From AV69 sp963742315 (lineage in GTDB: Bacteria; Verrucomicrobiota; Verrucomicrobiia; Chthoniobacterales; UBA10450), in assembly GCA_963742315.1 (NCBI GenBank), contig CAVULE010000007.1, forward strand, positions 124,001 through 188,000: a stretch of 64,000 bases of DNA. Direction: 5' to 3'. This document shows, piece after piece, positions 8,166 through 16,970 of the stretch. The notes under the pieces are model-generated. The model ran no database searches. It was not told the DNA's origin and saw only the letters and a program-made list of their open reading frames with translations. The translations under genes were made by a program, and so were the position numbers. Position 1 is the stretch's first letter, and the number at the start of each line of letters is the position of its first letter.

Positions 8166-9005
8166 TTAACCAAATCGTCCGGTGATGTAGTCCTCGGTCC
8201 TACGTTCTGATGGATTGCTGAAGATTTTCGAAGTCGCACCAAACTCAATCAGACGGCCCAGATAAAAGAAGGCCGTGTAATTGGAGCAGCGGCCCGCCTG
8301 CTGCATATTGTGCGTCACAATTACGATCGTGAAGTTCTCGCGCAACTGATAAATGAGTTCTTCCACTTTGGCGGTCGCGATCGGATCGAGTGCGCTGCAC
8401 GGTTCATCCATTAAGATCACTTCCGGTTCGACTGCGAGGGCGCGGGCGATGCAAAGGCGCTGCTGTTGCCCGCCCGAAAGACCATAGGCACTGGTATCAA
8501 GCCGGTCCTTCACTTCGTCCCACAGGGCCGAGGCGCGCAGGCTCTTTTCCACTGCTTCGTTAATGCGTGCTTTCTTGTTTACTCCAAGCACGCGCAAACC
8601 ATAGGCGACATTCTCATAAATCGATTTCGGAAACGGATTCGATTTCTGGAACACCATCCCCACCCGACGGCGCAGATCGACTACGTCGACCTCCGGCGCG
8701 TAAATATCGCGTCCCTCTAATCGAACGCGCCCGGACGAGATTCGCGCACCATCGATCAGATCATTCATGCGATTAAAACAGCGCAGTAGCGTCGTTTTCC
8801 CGCAACCGGACGGCCCGATAAAGGCAGTGACCGCTCGCGGCGGGATTTCCAGGTTTACATCGAAAAGGACCTGATGCGCGCCATAACAAAAATCGACATC
8901 ATCGACGTTAATCATGACCGGCGGGCGTGGCTCGGGTTCCGGCGGTTTTTGCAATTCCAGCGGCGGAGCCGGGTGTGGGATCTGTTCTTTTTCCATTACT
9001 ACCAT
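8166..9005 (-). CDS. pstB: Phosphate ABC transporter ATP-binding protein PstB
   Basis: The nucleotide-binding subunit powers phosphate import. It carries Walker A GPSGCGKTT at about residues 64-72, LSGGQQQRLCIARALA, the Walker B segment VILMDEPCSALDP and the H-loop IVTHNMQQA, all matching PstB. A start at 9005 (MVVMEKEQ) has AGGAAA 8-13 bases upstream and overlaps the pstA stop by 7 bp. The first ~30 residues form a Pro-rich leader not needed for the fold; MINVDDVDFCYG (start 8915) is the alternative. Confidence 0.95.
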   Translation of the reverse strand: MVVMEKEQIPHPAPPLELQKPPEPEPRPPVMINVDDVDFCYGAHQVLFDVNLEIPPRAVTAFIGPSGCGKTTLLRCFNRMNDLIDGARISSGRVRLEGRDIYAPEVDVVDLRRRVGMVFQKSNPFPKSIYENVAYGLRVLGVNKKARINEAVEKSLRASALWDEVKDRLDTSAYGLSGGQQQRLCIARALAVEPEVILMDEPCSALDPIATAKVEELIYQLRENFTIVIVTHNMQQAGRCSNYTAFFYLGRLIEFGATSKIFSNPSERRTEDYITGRFG

Positions 9006-10015
9006 GACAGACGTTTCCTGGTTCTTTCGCGCAGAACGATGGAGGCGAGAGCAATAGCAAAGACAAGCAAAAGGAGAATGCAAGCTGCGCCGTATTGCAC
9101 CCGTTCGGTGTATTCGTTCTGCGGAATCTTGGAGCTGACAACGTAAATGTGATAAGGCAGTGCCATCACGCCTTGGAAAACGAAATCGGTCCAATGCTGG
9201 ACCTGCCATGGCATTTCATCGCGCAGGGCGTAAGCAGCGGTGAACATAATCGGCGCGGTCTCACCGGCGACCCGGCCGATGCCGAGAATGGATGAAGTCA
9301 AAATTCCCGGGATTGCGTAGGGCAAGACGTTCTTGCGAATGGTTTGCCATTTGGTGGCACCGAGAGCGAGCGAACCTTCGCGCAGACCGTTGGGCACCGC
9401 TCGGAGCGATTCTTCACTCGCCGTAATGATGGCCGGTAGAATCATGAGGCCGAGGGTGAACCAGCCGGCCAGGAGCGACACGTTCCAATGGAAAAAAATC
9501 ACGAACAAGCCGAAGCCGAACAATCCAAAAACAATTGAGGGCACACCGGCGAGGTTAAGAATAGCGATACGGATGAGGCGAATAGAACGCGTGTTCTGGC
9601 TGTACTCGTTGAGGTAAATGGCGCTGCAAATTCCGACCGCCAGCGCGAAAACCATCGAGCCAATGACCAGCAGGCCGGTGCCGACGATGCAGGGCCAAAC
9701 TCCGCCCGCGGAGTAAGCCACACTGGTCGCCTCCACTTCCACTGGGTGTTCCTTTTTCCAGGCGCGAAATTCTCGATCGCTCAGGGTGTATTTTTTTCCT
9801 TCGTAATCGAAAACGAAAAGTGTCTGCGGCCCTTGCGTGAAGAAGGGGACGTTGATGAATGGCGCGTGCGTGGTGAAAAGGGTGCGGCTCCCCTTGATTC
9901 CGATATCGAGGAAGATGTAGGTCGCCGCCGCCAGAATGGCGTAGGTGGCGAAGCGAAACAGCCAGAATGCAGTTGTCTGGGCGATGCGGTTGCGGGCGCG
10001 GCGTGCGGTGATCAT
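8999..10015 (-). CDS. pstA: Phosphate ABC transporter permease PstA, with enlarged periplasmic loop
   Basis: The permease has 338 residues. After the first membrane helix (residues ~18-40) a ~65-residue polar loop (FVFDYEGKKYTLSDREFRAWKK region) precedes the remaining helices. The EAA-type permease loop appears as EGSLALGATKWQTIRKNVLP, followed by GIGRVAGETAPIMFTA. It pairs with PstC in the membrane. It starts 3 bp after the pstC stop. The first-loop insertion parallels the larger one in PstC; the two may face each other in the periplasm. Confidence 0.93.
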   Translation of the reverse strand: MITARRARNRIAQTTAFWLFRFATYAILAAATYIFLDIGIKGSRTLFTTHAPFINVPFFTQGPQTLFVFDYEGKKYTLSDREFRAWKKEHPVEVEATSVAYSAGGVWPCIVGTGLLVIGSMVFALAVGICSAIYLNEYSQNTRSIRLIRIAILNLAGVPSIVFGLFGFGLFVIFFHWNVSLLAGWFTLGLMILPAIITASEESLRAVPNGLREGSLALGATKWQTIRKNVLPYAIPGILTSSILGIGRVAGETAPIMFTAAYALRDEMPWQVQHWTDFVFQGVMALPYHIYVVSSKIPQNEYTERVQYGAACILLLLVFAIALASIVLRERTRKRLSW

Positions 10016-10018
10016 AGG

Positions 10019-11551
10019 CTAGCCGATCGACATGCGATAGCGCTGCACCAGTTTTTGCGCGCCGTAATTTATTGCCAGGGTGATGGCGAACAAAACAAGG
10101 CCGACCATGAAAAGGGCGCGGTAATGAATGCTGCCCCGCACCACTTCCCCCATCTCCTGGGCTATGATGCCGGTCATGGTGTGGACCGGTTGGAAAAACG
10201 CGCCCAAGCCTTGCGTGAAATCGGGAATGGCAATCCGGTTTCCCGCACAAAGCAGCACCACCATGGTCTCGCCGATGACACGGCCGAGTCCGAGCAAAAT
10301 AGCCGACACGATCCCGGAAAGGGAGGCTGGCACCAGCACGCGCCCGATTGTCTGGAGGCGATTGGCGCCGAGCGCGTAGGAGGCCTCCTTGAATCCGCGC
10401 GGCACATTGCGCAGGGCGTCCTCAGCCAGGGTGAAAATAGTCGGCACCGCCATAAGTGCGAGGAGCGAGCCAGCTGTGAAAACATTCAAGCGTTCTGAAA
10501 TCGGAAAGAAGCCGACCCAGTGGAAAAAGCGCGATTGCGAAAGTTGCCGAATGGTTTCGCCGACGACGGCGATGCCGAAAAACCCGAGCACGACCGATGG
10601 AATTGCAGCAATGAATTCCACATACGGTTTGATTAACTGTTTCTCAGCCGGAAACGCGATTTCGCTTACGTAAATAGCCGAGGCGACGCCGAAGGGCACT
10701 GCGATGGCAAGCGCGACGATCGAAACCATGATCGAGCCAACCAGCAACGGAATAATCCCGTACCAATCCTGCCAAAAACTGGCTGTGATCCAATCCCGTC
10801 CAAAGAGAAAGGTGGTAACGGCACGGTAGGCCGGCACCGGAGCAGCCGGATCCCAAGACTGCAGCTTTTTCGTCGTGCCGGGCAAAATTGCGAGATAGTT
10901 CTCGACTCTTTTCGACCAGCTATCGAATACCCGCTTCGTTTTCGCGTTTTGGAATGTCGGTGGCGTCTTGAGCAGTCCGCGGATTTTCTCGGTCATCGTC
11001 GAGGAGATCGTGGCGAAAGTTGCGGTGTTCGCGCGTAAGGCCGAGATGGTTGCTGCTTCATCGACAGGGGCAGCGCTGGCGTGCCCCTCCTTTTCACCAC
11101 CGCGATCAGCATCGCCCGCCTGCAACGCGAGCGCGTCGCGTAAGGCTACCGCTTTTTCCCCGGCATCGGAAACAAGGCCGTTCAAATCCTCGGCCGAATC
11201 GCTGAAGGCGGCGGAAAATTGATCAAATCGGGCCAGGGTCTCGGCTGATTCGGTGGCCTGCGCGCTTTTCCGGGTGAGGTTTAGTCCGCGGGAAAGGGCA
11301 GCGTGAGCGTTAGCCGCGTCGCGCATGATGTCGACGTATTCGAGGCCGGCGCGGCGATACAACCGGATGTTGCGCAAGTTCTGCCCGAAAAACCCGAAAC
11401 CCTCCCGGAAAAGGAAAATGGTAATGAGCGCCAAAACGACAATGGCGATGAGTGCGTTGCTCCCGAAAAAGGCCTTGATGAAATCGTCGGCGCGCCAGCG
11501 CCGAACCGCTATCGGGGCGACTATCGGAGGCGCGGCGACGACTTCAGCCAT
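10019..11551 (-). CDS. pstC: Phosphate ABC transporter permease PstC, with ~200-residue periplasmic insertion
   Basis: At 510 residues this is much longer than the ~300-320 of typical PstC. The first helix (about 32-52) is followed by a long hydrophilic region to about residue 265, rich in Ala, Glu, Ser and Arg with coiled-coil character. The permease core comes next (LLVGSIMVSIVALAIAVPFG, KEASYALGANRLQTIGRVLV, GLGRVIGETMVVLLCAG). The core is intact, so transport function is expected. The insertion sits between helix 1 and helix 2 and should face the periplasm, where it could affect docking of the phosphate-binding protein. No pstS gene is present in the window. Confidence 0.92.
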   Translation of the reverse strand: MAEVVAAPPIVAPIAVRRWRADDFIKAFFGSNALIAIVVLALITIFLFREGFGFFGQNLRNIRLYRRAGLEYVDIMRDAANAHAALSRGLNLTRKSAQATESAETLARFDQFSAAFSDSAEDLNGLVSDAGEKAVALRDALALQAGDADRGGEKEGHASAAPVDEAATISALRANTATFATISSTMTEKIRGLLKTPPTFQNAKTKRVFDSWSKRVENYLAILPGTTKKLQSWDPAAPVPAYRAVTTFLFGRDWITASFWQDWYGIIPLLVGSIMVSIVALAIAVPFGVASAIYVSEIAFPAEKQLIKPYVEFIAAIPSVVLGFFGIAVVGETIRQLSQSRFFHWVGFFPISERLNVFTAGSLLALMAVPTIFTLAEDALRNVPRGFKEASYALGANRLQTIGRVLVPASLSGIVSAILLGLGRVIGETMVVLLCAGNRIAIPDFTQGLGAFFQPVHTMTGIIAQEMGEVVRGSIHYRALFMVGLVLFAITLAINYGAQKLVQRYRMSIG

Positions 11552-11609
11552 CCTTCAATCATGGCGCCTTGGCCACGGTGGCGGCAAATGCCGAAGTGTT
11601 ACGTTTGCG

Positions 11610-12878
11610 TTACAATTCCGGAAGGGGATTTGGCAGAATGACGCGAATCGTTGTTCCCTGTCCGACCACGCTTTCCGCTTCCACCCGGCCGCCGTGGAGC
11701 TGCGCGATGTGTTTTACGATCGACAAACCAAGGCCGGTACCGCCGAGTTCTCGGCTGCGGGCGCGATCGGCGCGATAAAAGCGCTCGAAAATACGCGGCA
11801 AATCATTGGCCGCGATGCCGACCCCTTCGTCGCGGACAGAGAGCACGACCTCTTGATCAGGTGCCCCAGCCTGGATCAGGATATGGCCATTCTGATGGGA
11901 ATATTTCACCGCGTTATCGAGCAAATTGTGCACGACTTCCTCGAGGCGCCGTTCATCCACGCGCAGGGTGGGAAAGTTGTCGGGAACTTCCAATTCAAGC
12001 CGCAGATTTTTTCCAGCCAAACGTTTCGCCCAATCACGCGTGACACTTTCCAGAAAATCGCGCAGTTTGATTTCGGCCAGCTGCAAATTCGCTTCCTTCG
12101 ATTCGAGCCGGGCAAGGCTTAGCAAATCATTAACTAGCAGGTTTAGTCGGTCGGAATGACGCTTCATTACCTCGTAAATGTGGCGCGTCTCGTCTTCATC
12201 GAGCTCGCCGGGCTCGAGCAGAGTTTCGAGGTTGCCATGAAAAATCGAAAGTGGCGTCCGCAGTTCGTGGGAAACGTTGGCAACGAAATCCCGCCGGATC
12301 TCGTCGGCCTGTTTTAGTCGCGAAATGTCGTGAAACACGGCGACAACGCCGCTGGCTTCGCCGTTTTGGTGCATGATCGGAACAGCGGTGAGGTGGAGTT
12401 GCCCCTTGCGGTCGGGCGCCGTTACCTCCGCGACCCGCGCTCTGGCCTGATCCAAGGCGGCTCGAATTGGCTCGATCACGTCGCTGTCGCGAATGATATC
12501 GAGCAGCGCTGTTCCGGTCGCGATGCGAGATTGGCCGTACAATTGCTCGAAAGCAGGATTGCAAATTAGAATGTGCTGGCTGGAGTCGACCACCAACAAA
12601 CCGTCGGTGAGCGCGGCCAAGACAGCACGGACTTCCGCTGCGTCCTTCGAAACCTGGCGGTCGAGCTCGCGCTGGCGGGCCAGCAATCGTTCCAAGGCAA
12701 GCCCGACCCGGCGGGCCCGGGTGATGCCGCCGAGGAGAAAGGTAGGCGGCTGTTCGCCTCGCCCAATTCTCGTTAGGAGATGCTCAAGCTCCCGCCAGGG
12801 CCGAAGGTAAAGGCGCTGCAAAACATAAGCAGCGGCGACGACAAGAAGAAGGGCAATTCCCAGAGTCCACCAAAGCAT
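11610..12878 (-). CDS. phoR: Phosphate sensor histidine kinase PhoR
   Basis: This 422-residue kinase has one N-terminal membrane helix (about 1-20), a short linker, a PAS domain (about 80-190, with LLVVDSSQHILICNPAFEQLYG), the DHp block DFVANVSHELRTPLSIF with the phosphorylated His, and an ATPase domain with N, G1 and G2 boxes (LLDNAVKYSH, VRDEGVGIA, GGTGLGLSIVKHI). This is the PhoR architecture without an extracellular sensor, so phosphate status would come through PstCAB-PhoU. It starts 6 bp after the phoB stop and precedes pstC by 58 bp. Confidence 0.93.
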   Translation of the reverse strand: MLWWTLGIALLLVVAAAYVLQRLYLRPWRELEHLLTRIGRGEQPPTFLLGGITRARRVGLALERLLARQRELDRQVSKDAAEVRAVLAALTDGLLVVDSSQHILICNPAFEQLYGQSRIATGTALLDIIRDSDVIEPIRAALDQARARVAEVTAPDRKGQLHLTAVPIMHQNGEASGVVAVFHDISRLKQADEIRRDFVANVSHELRTPLSIFHGNLETLLEPGELDEDETRHIYEVMKRHSDRLNLLVNDLLSLARLESKEANLQLAEIKLRDFLESVTRDWAKRLAGKNLRLELEVPDNFPTLRVDERRLEEVVHNLLDNAVKYSHQNGHILIQAGAPDQEVVLSVRDEGVGIAANDLPRIFERFYRADRARSRELGGTGLGLSIVKHIAQLHGGRVEAESVVGQGTTIRVILPNPLPEL

Positions 12879-12884
12879 GCGCGA

Positions 12885-13589
12885 TTAACTTTCGCGCAGA
12901 CGATAGCCGAAACCGCGGATGGTTTCGATAGCGTCGCCGGCCTTGCCCAGTTTCTCGCGCAACCGGCGAACGTGAGTATCGACGGTGCGGGTATCAATCA
13001 CGCTTTCATAACCCCAAACGTCGCTCAGCAGGCGATCCCGCTCCTGCACCCGGCCGCGCCGTTGAACAAGAGTGCGCAGCAATTTGTATTCGAGACTGGT
13101 GAGATGAACGACTTTACCGTTGACGGAAACATGATGGCGCAAGCCATCGATGCGGATCGGGCCGGCGACAAACGATTCCGTTTCGCTCGGGGTCTCGCCG
13201 CGGCGCAGAATGGCCTGGGCGCGCAGCACGACTTCGCGGGGCGAGAACGGTTTTGAAACATAGTCGTCCGCTCCCAACTCGAGACCGACAATGCGATCAA
13301 TTTCCTCCGCCTTGGCCGTAAGCATGAGAATGGGAATGTGCCGGGTGAGGGAGTCACCCTTAAGAATTTTGCAGACCTCCAGGCCCGGCATTTTCGGCAG
13401 CATCAAATCGAGAATGACCAGGACGGGCGATTCTTCGCGCGCCCGACGCAGACCGGCCGCGCCGTCCGAGGCGGTAATGACATTGAATCCGGCGGCGCGT
13501 TTGAAAGCGCGAACCAGTATTTCGACAACGTCGGCTTCGTCTTCGACGACGAGAACTTTCTTTTCCGGGGCCGTGCTCACGACCACCAA
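12885..13589 (-). CDS. phoB: Phosphate regulon response regulator PhoB
   Basis: This 234-residue OmpR/PhoB-type regulator has a receiver domain with the acidic pocket VVEDEAD and phosphorylated Asp in LVILDLMLPKMPG, switch residues in LMLTAKAEE and the KPF lysine. A winged-helix output domain follows (LTSLEYKLLRTLVQRRGRV, then VDTHVRRLREKLG). It directly precedes phoR and follows the small DHp-like gene by 9 bp. It probably activates this same block; no canonical Pho box was identified upstream of 13868. Confidence 0.94.
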   Translation of the reverse strand: MVVVSTAPEKKVLVVEDEADVVEILVRAFKRAAGFNVITASDGAAGLRRAREESPVLVILDLMLPKMPGLEVCKILKGDSLTRHIPILMLTAKAEEIDRIVGLELGADDYVSKPFSPREVVLRAQAILRRGETPSETESFVAGPIRIDGLRHHVSVNGKVVHLTSLEYKLLRTLVQRRGRVQERDRLLSDVWGYESVIDTRTVDTHVRRLREKLGKAGDAIETIRGFGYRLRES

Positions 13590-13598
13590 TTCTAGCCC

Positions 13599-13868
13599 TT
13601 AAGCAACAGGCTTTGGCAAGCCTTCCGCTTTGGGGCCAGCTTTTTCGTTCAAGGCTTCGGTAAATTCCTGCAGGCTGGAAACGATCTGCGGCGCCTTGGT
13701 CAGGACCGTCGAGGCCAGTTTTTCGGCATAATCCGGCCGGCGCTGCGACATTTCCGAAAGCGCCATCATCACGGCGAGGGCGTTATTCACGGAATGCTTG
13801 ATCTCGCTGTACTTGGCCTGGAGCTGTTTCAGCTCTTCGTGGGAAATGCTGCCAGATTTTTCACTCAT
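13599..13868 (-). CDS. Small DHp-like helical protein heading the Pho block
   Basis: This 89-residue protein starts MSEKSGSISHEELK. Its middle, SEIKHSVNNALAVMMALSE, resembles the dimerization/phospho-acceptor helix of histidine kinases with a candidate His, but no ATPase domain follows. A long second helix (KLASTVLTKAPQIVSSLQEF) completes a two-helix hairpin. It is the first gene of the minus-strand Pho cluster, 9 bp before phoB, and is divergent from uvrA (70 bp apart). It could be a phosphotransfer or PhoR/PhoB-modulating protein; this is inference from similarity and position only. Longer upstream starts overlap uvrA and are disfavoured. Confidence 0.7.
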   Translation of the reverse strand: MSEKSGSISHEELKQLQAKYSEIKHSVNNALAVMMALSEMSQRRPDYAEKLASTVLTKAPQIVSSLQEFTEALNEKAGPKAEGLPKPVA

Positions 13869-13937
13869 TGCGCATCGATTTCGGTAGAGAAAGTCAATCC
13901 TTGTGCTTGACTTAAAGGTTCGACATCCGTCGTCCGA

Positions 13938-16900
13938 ATGCCTGCGCAAGTTATCAAGATCATTGGAGCACGCCAGCATAATCTCAAGAATCTCAGTGTC
14001 GAGATTCCGCGAGAGAAACTGGTGGTCATTACCGGCCTGAGCGGATCGGGAAAGTCCTCTCTCGCCTTCGATACTCTCTATGCTGAAGGCCAACGCCGCT
14101 ACGTTGAGAGCCTCTCTGCCTATGCCCGTCAATTTCTTGATAAGATGGAAAAACCCGACGTCGATTTCATCGAGGGTTTGTCGCCGGCCATTGCCATCGA
14201 ACAGCGCAGCGCCGGGGCGAACCCCCGCTCGACCATCGCCACGACCACTGAAATTTACGATTACCTGCGGGTTCTTTTTTCCGCCGTGGGCCAACCGCAT
14301 GATCCCGTGACCGGAAAAGCGCTGGTCCGCCAAACGCCGCAGCAAATCGTCGATCAGATTTTGGCTTATTCGCCGGAAACGAAGATCGTGGTGCTGGCGC
14401 CCATCGTTGAAAACGAGCGCGGTGAGTTCCGCGATGTGATCGAGAAACTGCGGCGCGAAGGTTTTGTCCGCGCCCGAATCGATGGCGAGATCCTCGAGCT
14501 CGGCCGGCCGGAACCGATCCGATTAAAGAAAACCGAATCGCACACTATCGAAGCGGTGGTTGATCGCCTCATCGTTCGCGACGGAGTTCGGGTGCGGCTC
14601 GCCGATTCGATCGATACCGCCCTGAAATGGGGCGGGAATCGCGTTGTTGTACTCCGCCAACAACCAATCATTGTAGGGCAGGGGCGTCGCCTGCCTGCGA
14701 CGGAGTCGGCAAGCGATGCGCTTGCCCCACAATCTGGCTGGAAAGTTGGGCGTTATTCCACCGACTATGGCAATGCCGACAGCGACTTCACTCTCGGCGA
14801 GCTAACACCGAAACATTTTTCCTTTAACAGTCATTTTGGTGCGTGTCCGGCGTGTCACGGACTAGGGACGCAACTGGTGGTTGATCCGGAGTTGATGATT
14901 TCCGAGCCGGAAAAATCGATCGCCGAGGGAGTGATTACGCCATGGCGTCGTGGACCGAAGCGGATGCAAGCCTATTACAAAAAATTGCAAGGCGCGCTGG
15001 TAAAGCATTTTCGCGTGGACGAAGAAGCGCCGTTTGCCGAGCTGCCGGAGAATTTTAAGAGCGCGCTTTATTTTGGAACGGGCGAGACGCCGATTGAAAT
15101 TAAGTTCGGCAGTAACGGTGAGAAGATCGCCAAGCCGTTTGAGGGTTTGGTGCCACAAATGCAGCGGCTCTACGAGGAAACCGAAAGCGAATTCACCCGT
15201 AATCGGATTCGTTCCTTCATGACCCGCGAGCCGTGCAAGGTTTGCCGCGGCGCGCGATTGCGACCTGAGATTTTGGCGGTGACGGTGAAGAGCTCCGTCA
15301 TCCCGAGCGAAAACGCCAGTCCGGCTCGGACCGAGGGATCCCGCGGAAGTAAGCTTCGAGGTAACGCAACGGGATCCCTCGACGTTGCTCGGGATGACCG
15401 ACGCGAACTGAATATTCATCAGTTCACCGAGCTGACGGTCGAAGCGGCGGCGGAGTTTATTTCCCAGATCGCGCTTTCGACCCAGCAAAAGCAAATCGCG
15501 TCGGAAGTGGTGCGTGAAATTGAATCGCGTTTGCAATTCCTGCTCGAGGTCGGGCTGGGCTATCTCACGCTCGATCGCGAGAGCGGCACGCTCAGTGGCG
15601 GCGAAGCGCAGCGGATCCGGCTCGCCACTCAAATCGGGTCCGGCCTGGCTGGAGTGCTTTATGTCCTCGATGAACCGAGCATCGGTTTGCATCAACGCGA
15701 CAACATTCGCCTGCTCGGGACGCTCAACCGGTTACGCGATCTGGGGAACTCCGTTATTGTGGTGGAGCACGACGAGGAAACGATTCGCGCGGCTGATCAT
15801 ATCATCGATCTCGGACCGGGAGCGGGTCCGCGCGGCGGGGAAATTGTCGCGCAGGGGAACTTGGACGAAATCTTGCGGGCGAAGAATTCGATCACCGCTG
15901 ACTACCTATCCGGTCGCGCTCGGATTGCCATCCCCCGCCAGCGCGTTGCGCCACGCTCCGTCAACCATGCCTCGGAAGGCTGGCTAACGATTGTTGGAGC
16001 GAGCGAAAATAATCTCAAGAATGTCAATGCATCGTTTCCGCTCGGATGTTTCATCTGTGTGACTGGCGTATCCGGCAGCGGCAAATCTACTCTGGTAGAC
16101 GATATTTTGCGCCGGGCATTGTTCCGGCACTTTTATAACGCGAAGGAAAAGCCGGGCGCATTTCGCGGTCTGCGCGGGGTCGATCAAATCGACAAGGCCA
16201 TCGTCATTGACCAAAGTGCAATTGGGCGCACGCCGCGATCGAATCCAATCACTTACAGCGGTGCGTTCACCCCGATTCGCGAATTGTTCGCGCAACTTCC
16301 GGCCGCACGCGTGCGCGGCTATGACGCGGGGCGTTTCAGCTTCAACGTTAAGGGAGGTCGCTGCGAAAACTGCGAGGGCGGCGGATTGATCAAGATCGAA
16401 ATGCATTTTTTGCCGGACGTTTATGTCGAGTGCGAAGTCTGTCATGGCCGGCGCTACAATCGCGAGACGCTCGAAATTACTTATAAAGGAAAGAACATTG
16501 CCGACGTGCTCGATCTGTCCGTGGACGAGGCGGCGCGTTTTTTCCGAAATGTTCCGAGCGTGTCGGATAAATTAAATGCGATGCTGGATGTAGGGCTCGG
16601 TTATCTTCGGCTGGGCCAGGCTGCCACCACGCTTTCCGGCGGCGAAGCGCAACGGGTAAAACTCGCGACCGAACTGGCGAAGAAGGCCACCGGACGCACT
16701 TTTTATATTCTCGATGAACCGACCAGCGGTTTGCATTTTGCCGACATCGAAAATTTATTGCGCGTGCTGATGAAGCTGCGCGACGCCGGCAACACGCTGG
16801 TAGTGATAGAGCACAATCTCGAAGTGATTAAATGCGCCGACTGGTTGATCGATCTCGGACCGGAGGGCGGCGAACGGGGCGGCAAAATCGTCGATGCCGG

Positions 16901-16970
16901 TCCACCGGAGAAGATCGCGGAAACGGCAGGAAGTTATACCGGACAATTTTTGCGTCCGTTGCTGCAATGA
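13938..16970 (+). CDS. uvrA: Excinuclease ABC subunit A, with two in-frame palindromic insertions
   Basis: UvrA finds bulky DNA lesions with UvrB. The protein has 1010 residues against the usual ~940-950. Both ABC modules are complete: Walker A GLSGSGKSS (about 33-41) and GVSGSGKSTLVDD, signatures LSGGEAQRIRLA and LSGGEAQRVKLA, zinc cysteines in CPACHG, CKVCRGARLRPE, CENCEGGG and CEVCHGRRYN. The excess length is explained by two repeats translated in frame: residues ~245-266 (bases 14670-14733) and ~454-487 (bases 15297-15398). Both fall in loops between conserved blocks, so function is likely retained. The stop overlaps the next gene's ATG (ATGA, 16967). Confidence 0.96.
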   Translation: MPAQVIKIIGARQHNLKNLSVEIPREKLVVITGLSGSGKSSLAFDTLYAEGQRRYVESLSAYARQFLDKMEKPDVDFIEGLSPAIAIEQRSAGANPRSTIATTTEIYDYLRVLFSAVGQPHDPVTGKALVRQTPQQIVDQILAYSPETKIVVLAPIVENERGEFRDVIEKLRREGFVRARIDGEILELGRPEPIRLKKTESHTIEAVVDRLIVRDGVRVRLADSIDTALKWGGNRVVVLRQQPIIVGQGRRLPATESASDALAPQSGWKVGRYSTDYGNADSDFTLGELTPKHFSFNSHFGACPACHGLGTQLVVDPELMISEPEKSIAEGVITPWRRGPKRMQAYYKKLQGALVKHFRVDEEAPFAELPENFKSALYFGTGETPIEIKFGSNGEKIAKPFEGLVPQMQRLYEETESEFTRNRIRSFMTREPCKVCRGARLRPEILAVTVKSSVIPSENASPARTEGSRGSKLRGNATGSLDVARDDRRELNIHQFTELTVEAAAEFISQIALSTQQKQIASEVVREIESRLQFLLEVGLGYLTLDRESGTLSGGEAQRIRLATQIGSGLAGVLYVLDEPSIGLHQRDNIRLLGTLNRLRDLGNSVIVVEHDEETIRAADHIIDLGPGAGPRGGEIVAQGNLDEILRAKNSITADYLSGRARIAIPRQRVAPRSVNHASEGWLTIVGASENNLKNVNASFPLGCFICVTGVSGSGKSTLVDDILRRALFRHFYNAKEKPGAFRGLRGVDQIDKAIVIDQSAIGRTPRSNPITYSGAFTPIRELFAQLPAARVRGYDAGRFSFNVKGGRCENCEGGGLIKIEMHFLPDVYVECEVCHGRRYNRETLEITYKGKNIADVLDLSVDEAARFFRNVPSVSDKLNAMLDVGLGYLRLGQAATTLSGGEAQRVKLATELAKKATGRTFYILDEPTSGLHFADIENLLRVLMKLRDAGNTLVVIEHNLEVIKCADWLIDLGPEGGERGGKIVDAGPPEKIAETAGSYTGQFLRPLLQ
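14670..14733. repeat. Palindromic repeat, family B, inside uvrA
   Basis: The element runs from ATTGTAGGGCA to TGCCCCACAAT and is related to the intergenic copy at 3814-3885, including the GTAGGGC(A)GG start and an inner inverted pair. It adds roughly 21-22 codons to uvrA without a stop, just before the GRYSTDYGNAD segment that resumes the family alignment. Confidence 0.75.
15297..15398. repeat. Palindromic repeat, family A, inside uvrA
   Basis: This 102 bp element starts GTCATCCCGAGC and ends GCTCGGGATGAC, exact inverted ends of 12 bp, with inner inverted GAGGGATCCC / GGGATCCCTC. Its length is 34 codons. It shares the block gccagtccggctcggaccga with the copy at 32553-32663. It lies in the loop between AVTVK and the HQFTELTVEAA block of UvrA. 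Confidence 0.85.

Noticed and set aside
9746..10498. 250-residue ORF opposite pstA/pstC
   Set aside because: Shadow of the two permease genes.
14862..15695. 277-residue ORF antisense to uvrA
   Set aside because: It lies wholly within uvrA on the other strand and shows no family motif; the uvrA frame explains the open reading.
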